This document shows, in pieces, positions 26,961 to 39,550 of a DNA stretch of 64,000 nucleotides. A model generated the notes under the pieces. That model was given only the letters and a program-made list of their open reading frames with translations. It was not told the origin of the DNA and made no database searches. The position numbers were made by a program, and so were the translations under genes. How positions within the stretch are numbered: the stretch's first letter is position 1; every line of letters begins with the position of its first letter. The DNA is from Hydractinia symbiolongicarpus (Eukaryota; Cnidaria; Hydrozoa; Anthoathecata; Hydractiniidae). The DNA is taken from the NCBI RefSeq assembly GCF_029227915.1, contig NC_079885.1, forward strand, positions 744,001-808,000, read 5' to 3'.

Positions 26961-29900
26961 ATTTAAAAAATCGTTTGGGAAATGAGTTTACACCCTGGGT
27001 ACTTTCTTTGTATACTTTTGACTATACGGGCCGAGTCCAGGATTTACGGGAAATCGCAGGTTTTCGTTTGCCGGCGATTAAACTTCTTTTATTCAGCGTT
27101 TCATCGAAAATGAAAACATTTTTAAAAACTACAAGTCTTATGCGTTTTAGTGGTGAAAAAGTAATTTAAAAAATCGTTCGGGAAATGAGTTTACTCCCTG
27201 GGTACTTTCTTTGTATACTTTTGACTATACGGGCCGAGTCCGGGATTTACAGGAAATCGCAGGTTTTCGTTTGCCGGCGATTAAACTGCTTTTATTCAGC
27301 GTCTCATCAAAAATGAAAACATTCTTGAAAACTACAAGTCTCATGCGTTTTAGTGGTGAAATAATAATATAAAAAATCGTTTGGGAAATGAGTTTACTCC
27401 CTGGGTACTTTCTTTGTATACTTTTGACTATACAGGCCGAGTCCAGGATTTACGGGAAATCGCAGGTTTTCGTTTGCCGGCGATTAAACTTCTTTTATTC
27501 ACCGTCTCATCAAAAATGAAAACATTTTTAAAAACTACAAGTCTCATGCGTTTTAGTGCTGAAAAAATAATTTAAAAAATCGTTCGGGAAATGAGTTTAC
27601 TCCATGGGTACTTTCTTTGTATACTTTTGACTATGCGGGCCGAGTCTGGGGTTTACGGGAAATGGCGGGTTTTCGTTTGCCGGCGATTAACCGTCTTTTA
27701 TTCAGCGTCTCATCAAAAATGAAAACATTTTTGAAAACTACAAGTGTCATGCGTTTTAGTGGTGAAAAAATAATTTAAAAAATCGTTCGGGAAATGAGTT
27801 TACTCCCTGGGTACTTTCTTTGTATACTTTTGATTATATGGGCCGAGTCCAGGGTTTACGGGAAATGGCGGGTTTTCGTTTGCCGGCGATTAAACTTCTT
27901 TTATTCAGCGTCTCATCAAAAATGAAAACATTTTTAAAAACTACAAGTCTCATGCGTTTTAGTGGTGAAATAATAATTTAAAAAATCGTTTGGGAAATGA
28001 GTTTACACCCTGGGTACTTTCTTTGTATACTTTTGACTATACGGGCCGAGTCCAGGATTTACGGGAAATCGCAGGTTTTCGTTTGCCGGCGATTAAACTT
28101 CTTTTAGTCAGCGTCTCATCGAAAATGAAAACATTTTTAAAAACTACAAGTCTCATGCGTTTTAGTGGTGAAAAAGTAATTTAAAAAATCGTTCGGGAAA
28201 TGAGTTTACTTCCTGGGTACTTTCTTTGTATACTTTTGACTATACGGGCCAAGCCGGGATTTACGGGAAATCGCGGGTTTTCTTTTATTCAGCGTCTCAT
28301 CAAAAATGAAAACATTTTTAAAAACTACAAGTCTCATGCGTTTTAGTGGTGAAATAATAATTTAAAAAATCGTTTGGGAAATGAGTTTACACCCTGGGTA
28401 CTTTCTTTGTATACTTTTGACTATACGGGCCGAGTCCAGGATTTACGGGAAATCGCAGGTTTTCGTTTGCCGGCGATTAAACTTCTTTTAGTCAGCGTCT
28501 CATCGAAAATGAAAACATTTTTAAAAACTACAAGTCTCATGCGTTTTATTGGTGAAAAAGTAATTTAAAAAATCGTTCGGGAAATGAGTTTACTTCCTGG
28601 GTACTTTCTTTGTATACTTTTGACTATACGGGCCAAGCCGTGATTTACGGGAAATCGCGGGTTTTCTTTTATTCAGCGTCTCATCAAAAATGAAAACATT
28701 TTTAAAAACTACAAGTCTTATGCGTTTTAGTGGTGAAAAAGTAATTTAAAAAATCGTTCTGGAAATGAGTTTACTCCCTGGGTACTTTCTTTGTATACTT
28801 TTGACTATACGGGCCGAGTCCGGGATTTACCGGAAATCGCAGGTTTTCGTTTGCCGGCGATTAAACTGCTTTTATTCGGCGTCTCATCAAAAATGAAAAC
28901 ATTCTTGAAAACTACAAGTCTCATGCGTTTTAGTGGTGAAATAATAATTTAAAAAATCGTTTGGGAAATGAGTTTACTCCATGGGTACTTTCTTTGTATA
29001 CTTTTGACTATGCGGGCCGAGTATGAGGTTTACGGGAAATGGTGGGTTTTCGTTTGCGGGCGATTAAACGTCTTTTATTCAGCGTCTCATCAAAAATGAA
29101 AACATGTTTGAAAACTACAAGTGTCATGCGTTTTAGTGGTGAAAAAATAATTTAAAAAATCGTTCGGGAAATGAGTTTACTCCCTGGGTACTTTCTTTGT
29201 ATACTTTTGACTATACGGGCCGAGTCCGGGATTTACGGGAAATCGCAGGTTTTCGTTTGCCGGCGATTAAACTGCTTTTATTCAGCGTCTCATCAAAAAT
29301 GAAAACATTCTTAAAAACAACAAGTCTCATGCGTTTTAGTGGTGAAATAATAATTTAAAAAATCGTTTGGGAAATGAGTTTACACCCTGGGTACTTTCTT
29401 TGTATACTTTTGACTATACGGGCCGAGTCCAGGATTTACGGGAAATCGCAGGTTTTCGTTTGCCGGCGATTAAACTTCTTTTATTCAGCGTCTCATCGAA
29501 AATGAAAACATTTTTAAAAACTACAAGTCTTATGCGTTTTAGTGGTGAAAAAGTAATTTAAAAAATCGTTCGGGAAATGAGTTTACTCCCTGGGTACTTT
29601 CTTTGTATACTTTTGACAATACGGGCCAAGCCGGGATTTACGGGAAATCGCGGGTTTTCTTTTATTCAGCGTCTCATCAAAAATGAAAACATTTTTAAAA
29701 ACTACAAGTCTTATGCGTTTTAATGGTGACAAAATAATTTAAAAAATCATTCTGGAAATGAGTTTACTCCCTGGGTACTTTCTTTGTATACTTTTGACTA
29801 TACGGGCCGAGTCCGGGATTTACAGGAAATCGCAGGTTTTCGTTTGCCGGCGATTAAACTGCTTTTATTCAGCGTCTCATCAAAAATGAAAACATTCTTG

Positions 29901-32900
29901 AAAACTACAAGTCTCATGCGTTTTAGTGGTGAAATAATAATTTAAAAAATCGTTTGGGAAATGAGTTTACTCCCTGGGTACTTTCTTTGTATACTTTTGA
30001 CTATACGGGCCGAGTCCAGGATTTACGGGAAATCGCAGGTTTTCGTTTGCCGGCGATTAAACTTCTTTTATTCACCGTCTCATCAAAAATGAAAACATTT
30101 TTAAAAACTACAAGTCTCATGCGTTTTAGTGCTGAAAAAATAATTTAAAAAATCGTTCGGGAAATGAGTTTACTCCATGGGTACTTTCTTTGTATACTTT
30201 TGACTATGCGGGCCGAGTCGGGGGTTTACGGGAAATGGCGGGTTTTCGTTTGCCGGCGATTAACCGTCTTTTATTCAGCGTCTCATCAAAAATGAAAACA
30301 TTTTTGAAAACTACAAGTGTCATGCGTTTTAGTGGTGAAAAAATAATTTAAAAAATCGTTCGGGAAATGAGTTTACTCCCTGGGTACTTTCTTTGTATAC
30401 TTTTGATTATACGGGCCGAGTCCAGGGTTTACGGGAAATGGCGGGTTTTCGTTTGCCGGCGATTAAACTTCTTTTATTCAGCGTCTCATCAAAAATGAAA
30501 ACATTTTTAAAAACTACAAGTCTCATGCGTTTTAGTGGTGAAATAATAATTTAAAAAATCGTTTGGGAAATGAGTTTACACCCTGTTTACTTTCTTTGTA
30601 TACTTTTGACTATACGGGCCGAGTCCAGGATTTACGGGAAATCGCAGGTTTTCGTTTGCCGGCGATTAAACTTCTTTTAGTCAGCGTCTCATCGAAAATG
30701 AAAACATTTTTAAAAACTACAAGTCTTATGCGTTTTAGTGGTGAAAAAGTAATTTAAAAAATCGTTCGGGAAATGAGTTTACTCCCTGGGTACTTTCTTT
30801 GTATACTTTTGACAATACGGGCCAAGCCGGGATTTACGGAAATCGCGGGTTTTCTTTTATTCAGCGTCTCATCAAAAATGAAAACATTTTTAAAAACTAC
30901 AAGTCTTATGCGTTTTAATGGTGAAAAAATAATTTAAAAAATCATTCTGGAAATGAGTTTACTCCCTGGGTACTTTCTTTGTATACTTTTGACTATACGG
31001 GCCGAGTCCGGGATTTACAGGAAATCGCAGGTTTTCGTTTGCCGGCGATTAAACTGCTTTTATTCAGCGTCTCATCAAAAATGAAAACATTCTTAAAAAC
31101 TACAAGTCTCATGCGTTTTAGTGGTGAAATAATAATTTAAAAAATCGTTTGGGAAATGAGTTTACTCCCTGGGTACTTTCTTTGTATACTTTTGACTATA
31201 CGGGCCGAGTCCAGGATTTACGGGAAATCGCAGGTTTTCGTTTGCCGGCGATTAAACTTCTTTTATTCACCGTCTCATCAAAAATGAAAACATTTTTAAA
31301 AACTACAAGTCTCATGCGTTTTAGTGCTGAAAAAATAATTTAAAAAATCGTTCGGGAAATGAGTTTACTCCATGGGTACTTTCTTTGTATACTTTTGACT
31401 ATGCGGGCCGAGTCTGGGGTTTACGGGAAATGGCGGGTTTTCGTTTGCCGGCGATTAACCGTCTTTTATTCAGCGTCTCATCAAAAATGAAAACATTTTT
31501 GAAAACTACAAGTGTCATGCGTTTTAGTGGTGAAAAAATAATTTAAAAAATCGTTCGGGAAATGAGTTTACTCCCTGGGTACTTTCTTTGTATACTTTTG
31601 ATTATACGGGCCGAGTCCAGGGTTTACGGGAAATGGCGGGTTTTCGTTTGCCGGCGATTAAACTTCTTTTATTCAGCGTCTCATCAAAAATGAAAACATT
31701 TTTAAAAACTACAAGTCTCATGCGTTTTAGTGGTGAAATAATAATTTAAAAAATCGTTTGGGAAATGAGTTTACACCCTGGGTACTTTCTTTGTATACTT
31801 TTGACTATACGGGCCGAGTCCAGGATTTACGGGAAATCGCAGGTTTTCGTTTGCCGGCGATTAAACTTCTTTTAGTCAGCGTCTCATCGAAAATGAAAAC
31901 ATTTTTAAAAACTACAAGTCTCATGCGTTTTAGTGGTGAAAAAGTAATTTAAAAAATCGTTCGGGAAATGAGTTTACTCCCTGGGTACTTTCTTTGTATA
32001 CTTTTGACAATACGGGCCAAGCCGGGATTTACGGGAAATCGCGGGTTTTCTTTTATTCAGCGTCTCATCAAAAATGAAAACATTTTTAAAAACTACAAGT
32101 CTTATGCGTTTTAATGGTGAAAAAATAATTTAAAAAATCATTCTGGAAATGAGTTTACTCCCTGGGTACTTTCTTTGTATACTTTTGACTATACGGGCCG
32201 AGTCCAGGATTTACAGGAAATCGCAGGTTTTCGTTTGCCGGCGATTAAACTGCTTTTATTCAGCGTCTCATCAAAAATGAAAACATTCTTGAAAACTACA
32301 AGTCTCATGCGTTTTAGTGGTGAAATAATAATTTAAAAAATCGTTTGGGAAATGAGTTTACTCCCTGGGTACTTTCTTTGTATACTTTTGACTATACGGG
32401 CCGAGTCCAGGATTTACGGGAAATCGCAGGTTTTCGTTTGCCGACGATTAAACTTCTTTTATTCACCGTCTCATCAAAAATGAAAACATTTTTAAAAACT
32501 ACAAGTCTCATGCGTTTTAGTGCTGAAAAAATAATTTAAAAAATCGTTCGGGAAATGAGTTTACTCCATGGGTACTTTCTTTGTATACTTTTGACTATGC
32601 GGGCCGAGTCTGGGGTTTACGGGAAATGGCGGGTTTTCGTTTGCCGGCGATTAACCGTCTTTTATTCAGCGTCTCATCAAAAATGAAAACATTTTTGAAA
32701 ACTACAAGTGTCATGCGTTTTAGTGGTGAAAAAATAATTTAAAAAATCGTTCGGGAAATGAGTTTACTCCCTGGGTACTTTCTTTGTATACTTTTGATTA
32801 TACGGGCCGAGTCCAGGGTTTACGGGAAATGGCGGGTTTTCGTTTGCCGGCGATTAAACTTCTTTTATTCAGCGTCTCATCAAAAATGAAAACATTTTTA

Positions 32901-34330
32901 AAAACTACAAGTCTCATGCGTTTTAGTGGTGAAATAATAATTTAAAAAATCGTTCGGGAAATGAGTTTACTCCCTGGGTACTTTCTTTGTATACTTTTGA
33001 TTATACGGGCTGAGTCCAGGGTTTACGGGAAATGGCGGGTTTTCGTTTGCCGGCGATTAAACTTCTTTTATTCAGCGTCTCATCAAAAATGAAAACATTT
33101 TTAAAAACTACAAGTCTCATGCGTTTTAGTGGTGAAATAATAATTTAAAAAATCGTTTGGGAAATGAGTTTACACCCTGGCTACTTTCTTTGTATACTTT
33201 TGACTATACGGGCCGAGTCCAGGATTTACGGGAAATCGCAGGTTTTCGTTTGCCGGCGATTAAACTTCTTTTAGTCAGCGTCTCATCGAAAATGAAAACA
33301 TTTTTAAAAACTACAAGTCTCATGCGTTTTAGTGGTGAAAAAGTAATTTAAAAAATCGTTCGGGAAATGAGTTTACTTCCTGGGTACTTTCTTTGTATAC
33401 TTTTGACTATACGGGCCAAGCCGGGATTTACGGGAAATCGCGGGTTTTCTTTTATTCAGCGTCTCATCAAAAATGAAAACATTTTTAAAAACTACAAGTC
33501 TCATGCGTTTTAGTGGTGAAATAATAAATTAAAAAATCGTTTGGGAAATGAGTTTACACCCTGGGTACTTTCTTTGTATACTTTTGACTATACGGGCCGA
33601 GTCCAGGATTTACGGGAAATCGCAGGTTTTCGTTTGCCGGCGATTAAACATCTTTTAGTCAGCGTCTCATCGAAAATGAAAACATTTTTAAAAACTACAA
33701 GTCTCATGCGTTTTATTGGTGAAAAAGTAATTTAAAAAATCGTTCGGGAAATGAGTTCACTTCCTGGGTACTTTCTTTGTATACTTTTGACTATACGGGC
33801 CAAGCCGGGATTTACGGGAAATCGCGGGTTTTCTTTTATTCAGCGTCTCATCAAAAATGAAAACATTTTTAAAAACTACAAGTCTTATGCGTTTTAAGGG
33901 TGAAAAAATAATTTAAAAAATCGTTCTGGAAATGAGTTTACTCCCTGGGTACTTTCTTTGTATACTTTTGACTATACGGGCCGAGTCCGGGATTTACGGG
34001 AAATCGCAGGTTTTCGTTTGCCGGCGATTAAATTGCTTTTATTCGGCGTCTCATCAAAAATGAAAACATTCTTGAAAACTACAAGTCTCATGCGTTTTAG
34101 TGGTGAAATAATAATTTAAAAAATCGTTTGGGAAATGAGTTTACTCCATGGGTACTTTCTTTGTATACTTTTGACTATGCGGGCCGAGTATGAGGTTTAC
34201 GGGAAATGGTGGGTTTTCGTTTGCGGGCGATTAAACGTCTTTTATTCAGCGTCTCATCAAAAATGAAAACATGTTTGAAAACTACAAGTGTCATGCGTTT
34301 TAGTGGTGAAACATTAATTTAAAAAATCGT
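26960..34330 (-). repeat. 1,195-bp hexamer HOR within a 5,167-bp offset duplication
   Basis: Matching landmarks at 29,954, 31,149 and 32,345, and at 30,563 and 31,758, give a period of 1,195-1,196 bp: five normal units and one 21-bp-deleted unit. Each side of this core holds a 384-bp dimer (27,990 and 28,374; 33,157 and 33,541) followed by a rare unit with GAGTATGAGGTTTACGGG (29,019 and 34,186). These flanks are offset by 5,167 bp, so a larger segment was duplicated. Confidence 0.85.
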
Positions 34331-34660
34331 TCGGGAAATGGGTTTACTCCCTGGGTACTTTCTTTGTATACTTTTGATTATACGGGCCGAGTCCAGGGTT
34401 TACGGGAATTGGCAGGTTTTCGTTTGCCGGCGATTAAACTTCTTTTATTCAGCGTCTTATCAAAAATGAAAACATTTTTAAAAACTACAAGTCTCATGCG
34501 TTTTAGTGGTGAAAATATAATTTAAAAAATCGTTCGGGAAATGAGTTTACTCCCTGGGTACTTTCTTTGTATACTTTTGACTATACGGGCCGAGTCCAGG
34601 GTTTACGGGAAATGGCGGGTTTTCGTTTGCCGGCGATTAAACTTCTTTTATTCAGCGTCT
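34330..34660 (-). repeat. Inverted units between HORs
   Basis: One to two ordinary inverted units with GAGTCCAGGGTTTACGGG. The first carries the private change GGGAATTGGCAGG near 34,406. They link the 5,167-bp duplication and the 3,812-bp duplication. Nothing else is seen. Confidence 0.7.
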
Positions 34661-37600
34661 CATCAAAAATGAAAACATTTTTAAAAACTACAAGTCTCAT
34701 GGGCTTTAGTGGTGAAATAATAATTTAAATAATCGTTCGGGAAATGAGTTTACACCCTGGGTACTTTCTTATTATACTTTTGACTATACGGGCCGAGTCC
34801 GGGATTTACGGGAAATCGCAGGTTTTCGTTTGCCGGCGATTAAACTTCTTTCATTCAGCGTCTCATCAAAAATGAAAACATTTTTGAAAACTACAAGTCT
34901 CATGCGTTTTAGTGGTGAAAATATAATTTAAAAAATCGTTCGGGAAATGAGTTTACTCCCTGGGTACTTTCTTTGTATACTTTTGACTATACGGGCCGAG
35001 TCCGGGATTTACGGGAAGTCGCGGGTTTTCGTTTGCCGGCGATTAAACTTCTTTTATTTAGCGTCTCAGCAAAAATGAAAACATTTTTAAAAACTACAAG
35101 TCTCATGCGTTTTAGTGGTGAAAAAATAATTTAAAAAATCGTTCGGGAAATGAGTTTATTCCCTGGATACTTTCTTTGTATACTTTTGACTATACAGGCC
35201 AAGCCAGGATTTACGGGAAATCGCGGGTTTTCGTTTGCCGGCGATTAAACTTCTTTTATTCAGCGTCTCATCAAAAATGAAAACATTTTTAAAAACTACA
35301 AGTCTTATGCCTTTTAGTGGTGAAAAAATAATTTAAAAAATCGTTTGGGAAATGAGTTTACTCCCTGGGTACTTTCTTTGTATACTTTTGACTATACGGG
35401 CCAAGCCGGGATTTACGGGAAATCGCGGGTTTTCGTTTGCCGGCGATTAAACTTCATTTATTCAGCGTCTCATCAAAAATGAAAACATTTTTAAAAACTA
35501 CAAGTCTTATGCGTTTTAGTGGTGAAAAAATAATTTAAAAAATCGTTCTGGAAATGAGTTTACTCACAGGGTACTTTCTTTGTATACATTCGACTATACG
35601 GGCCAAGCCCCGGATTTACGGGAAAACGCGGGATTTCGTTTGCCGGCGATTAAACCTCTTTCATTAAGCGTCTCATCAAAAATGAAAACATTTTTGAAAA
35701 CTACAAGTGGCATGCGTTTTAGTGGTGAAAAAATAAATTTAAAAAATCGTTCGGGAAATGAGTTTACTCCCTGGGTACTTTCTTTGTATACTTTTGACTA
35801 TACGGGCCGAGTCCGGGATTTACGGGAAATCGCGGATTTTCGTTTGCCGGCGATTAAACTTCTTTTATTCAGCGTCTCATCAAAAATAAAAACATTCTTG
35901 AAAACTACAAGTCTCATGCGTTTTAGTGGTGAAATAATAATTTAAAAAATCGTTTGGGAAATGAGTTTACACCCTGGGTACTTTCTTTGTATACTTTTGA
36001 CTATACGGGCCGAGTCCGGGATTTACGGGAAATCGCAGGTTTTCGTTTGCCGGCGATTAAACTTCTTTTATTCAGCGTCTCATCGAAAATAAAAACATTT
36101 TTAAAAACTACAAGTCTCAAGCGTTTTAGTGGTGAAAAAGTAATTTAAAAAATCGTTCGGGAAATCAGTTTACTCCCTGGGTACTTTCTTTGTATACTTT
36201 TGACTATACGGGCCAAGCCGGGATTTACGGGAAATCGCGGGTTTTCTTTTATTCAGCGTCTCATCAAAAATGAAAACATTTTTAAAAACTACAAGTCTTA
36301 TGCGTTTTAGTGGTGAAAAAATAATTTAAAAAATCGTTCTGGAAATGTGTTTACTCCCTGGGTACTTTCTTTGTATACTTTTGACTATACGGGCCGAGTT
36401 CGGGATTTACAGGAAATCGCAGGTTTTCGTTTGCCGGCGATTAAACTGCTTTTATTCAGCGTCTCATCAAAAATAAAAACATTCTTGAAAACTACAAGTC
36501 TCATGCGTTTTAGTGGTGAAATAATAATTTAAAAAATCGTTTGGGAAATGAGTTTACTCCCTGGGTACTTTCTTTGTATACTTTTGACTATACGGGCCGA
36601 GTCCAGGATTTACGGGAAATCGCAGGTTTTCGTTTGCCGGCGATTAAACTTCTTTTATTCACCGTCTCATCAAAAATGAAAACATTTTTAAAAACTACAA
36701 GTCTCATGCGTTTTAGTGCTGAAAAAATAATTTAAAAAATCGTTCTGGAAATGAGTTTACTCACAGGGTACTTTCTTTGTATACATTCGACTATACGGGC
36801 CAAGCCCCGGATTTACGGGAAAACGCGGGATTTCGTTTGCCGGCGATTAAACCTCTTTCATTAAGCGTCTCATCAAAAATGAAAACATTTTTGAAAACTA
36901 CAAGTGGCATGCGTTTTAGTGGTGAAAAAATAAATTTAAAAAATCGTTCGGGAAATGAGTTTACTCCCTGGGTACTTTCTTTGTATACTTTTGACTATAC
37001 GGGCCGAGTCCGGGATTTACGGGAAATCGCGGATTTTCGTTTGCCGGCGATTAAACTTCTTTTATTCAGCGTCTCATCAAAAATAAAAACATTCTTGAAA
37101 ACTACAAGTCTCATGCGTTTTAGTGGTGAAATAATAATTTAAAAAATCGTTTGGGAAATGAGTTTACACCCTGGGTACTTTCTTTGTATACTTTTGACTA
37201 TACGGGCCGAGTCCGGGATTTACGGGAAATCGCAGGTTTTCGTTTGCCGGCGATTAAACTTCTTTTATTCAGCGTCTCATCGAAAATAAAAACATTTTTA
37301 AAAACTACAAGTCTCAAGCGTTTTAGTGGTGAAAAAGTAATTTAAAAAATCGTTCGGGAAATCAGTTTACTCCCTGGGTACTTTCTTTGTATACTTTTGA
37401 CTATACGGGCCAAGCCGGGATTTACGGGAAATCGCGGGTTTTCTTTTATTCAGCGTCTCATCAAAAATGAAAACATTTTTAAAAACTACAAGTCTTATGC
37501 GTTTTAGTGGTGAAAAAATAATTTAAAAAATCGTTCTGGAAATGTGTTTACTCCCTGGGTACTTTCTTTGTATACTTTTGACTATACGGGCCGAGTTCGG

Positions 37601-39550
37601 GATTTACAGGAAATCGCAGGTTTTCGTTTGCCGGCGATTAAACTGCTTTTATTCAGCGTCTCATCAAAAATAAAAACATTCTTGAAAACTACAAGTCTCA
37701 TGCGTTTTAGTGGTGAAATAATAATTTAAAAAATCGTTTGGGAAATGAGTTTACTCCCTGGGTACTTTCTTTGTATACTTTTGACTATACGGGCCGAGTC
37801 CAGGATTTACGGGAAATCGCAGGTTTTCGTTTGCCGGCGATTAAACTTCTTTTATTCACCGTCTCATCAAAAATGAAAACATTTTTAAAAACTACAAGTC
37901 TCATGCGTTTTAGTGCTGAAAAAATAATTTAAAAAATCGTTCTGGAAATGAGTTTACTCACAGGGTACTTTCTTTGTATACATTCGACTATACGGGCCAA
38001 GCCCAGGATTTACGGGAAATCGCGGGTTTTTGTTTTCCGGCGATTAAACCTCTTTCATTAAGCGTCTCATCAAAAATGAAAACATTTTTGAAAACTACAA
38101 GTCTCATGCGTTTTAGTGGTGAAAAAAAAATTAAAAAATCGTTCGGGAAATGAGTTTACTCCCTGGGTACTTTCTTTGTATACTTTTGACTATACGGGCC
38201 AAGCCCGGGATTTACGGGAAATCGCGGGTTTTCGTTTGCCGGCGATTAAACTTCTTTTATTCAGCGTCTCATCAAAAATGAAAACATTTTTGAAAACTAC
38301 AAGTCTTATGCGTTTTAGTGGTGAAAAAATAATTTAAAAAATCGTTCTGGAAATGAGTTTACTCACAGGGTACTTTCTTTGTATACATTCGACTATACGG
38401 GCCAAGCCCGGGATTTACGGGAAATCGCGGGTTTCCGTTTGCCGGCGATTAAACTTCTTTTATTCAGCGTCTCATCAAAAATGAAAACATTTTTAAAAAC
38501 TACAAGTCTCATGGGCTTTAGTGGTGAAATAATAATTTAAAAAATCGTTCGGGAAATGAGTTTACACCCTGGGTACTTTCTTATTATACTTTTGACTATA
38601 CGGGCCGAGTCCGGGATTTACGGGAAATCGCAGGTTTTCGTTTGCCGGCGATTAAACTTCTTTCATTCAGCGTCTCATCAAAAATGAAAACATTTTTGAA
38701 AACTACAAGTCTCATGCGTTTTAGTGGTGAAAATATAATTTAAAAAATCGTTCGGGAAATGAGTTTACTCCCTGGGTACTTTCTTTGTATACTTTTGACT
38801 ATACGGGCCGAGTCCGGGATTTACGGGAAGTCGCGGGTTTTCGTTTGCCGGCGATTAAACTTCTTTTATTTAGCGTCTCAGCAAAAACGAAAACATTTTT
38901 AAAAACTACAAGTCTCATGCGTTTTAGTGTTGAAAAAATAATTTAAAAAATCGTTCGGGAAATGACTTTATTCCCTGGATACTTTCTTTGTATACTTTTG
39001 ACTATACGGGCCAAGCCGGGATTTACGGGAAATCGCGGGTTTTCGTTTGCCGGCGATTAAACTTCTTTTATTCAGCGTCTCATCAAAAATGAAAACATTT
39101 TTAAAAACTACAAGTCTTATGCGTTTTAGTGGTGAAAAAATAATTCAAAAAATCGTTTGGGAAATGAGTTTACTCCCTGGGTACTTTCTTTGTATACTTT
39201 TGACTATACGGGCCAAGCCGGGATTTAGGGAAATCGCGGGTTTTCGTTTGCCGGCGATTAAACTTCATTTATTCAGTGTCTCATCAAAAATGAAAACATA
39301 TTTAAAAACTACAAGTCTTATGCGTTTTAGTGGTGAAAAAATAATTTAAAAAATCGTTCTGGAAATGAGTTTACTCACAGGGTACTTTCTTTGTATACAT
39401 TCGACTATACGGGCCAAGCCCCGGATTTACGGGAAAACGCGGGATTTCGTTTGCCGGCGATTAAACCTCTTTCATTAAGCGTCCCATCAAAAATGAAAAC
39501 ATTTTTGAAAACTACAAGTCTCATGCGTTTTAGTGGTGAAAAAATAAATT
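34660..39550 (-). repeat. Duplicated segments at 3,812-bp offset
   Basis: The series beginning CATGGGCTTTAGTGG at 34,698, then TACACCCTGGG with TCTTATTATAC, then the unit with TTTATTTAGCGTCTCAGC, recurs from 38,510 with an offset of 3,811-3,812 bp. TTTATTTAGCG is a private mark of these two segments. Between them lie the two 1,197-bp copies at 35.5-37.9 kb and one partial repeat of them. The second segment has private changes (GCAAAAACGAAAAC near 38,882 and ATGACTTTATTCC near 38,963). Confidence 0.8.
35530..37925 (-). repeat. Recent tandem duplication of a 1,197-bp HOR
   Basis: Two adjacent six-unit copies start near 35,530 and 36,727. All landmarks I compared recur at exactly 1,197 bp (35,580 and 36,777; 35,954 and 37,151; 36,347 and 37,544; 36,541 and 37,738). 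Private marks are shared, including AAGTGGCATGCG, CTCAAGCGTTTTAG, GAAATCAGTTTAC and GAAATGTGTTTAC. I found no difference between the copies, which makes this the youngest-looking duplication in the window. A diverged partial copy lies at about 40.2-41.15 kb. Confidence 0.88.
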
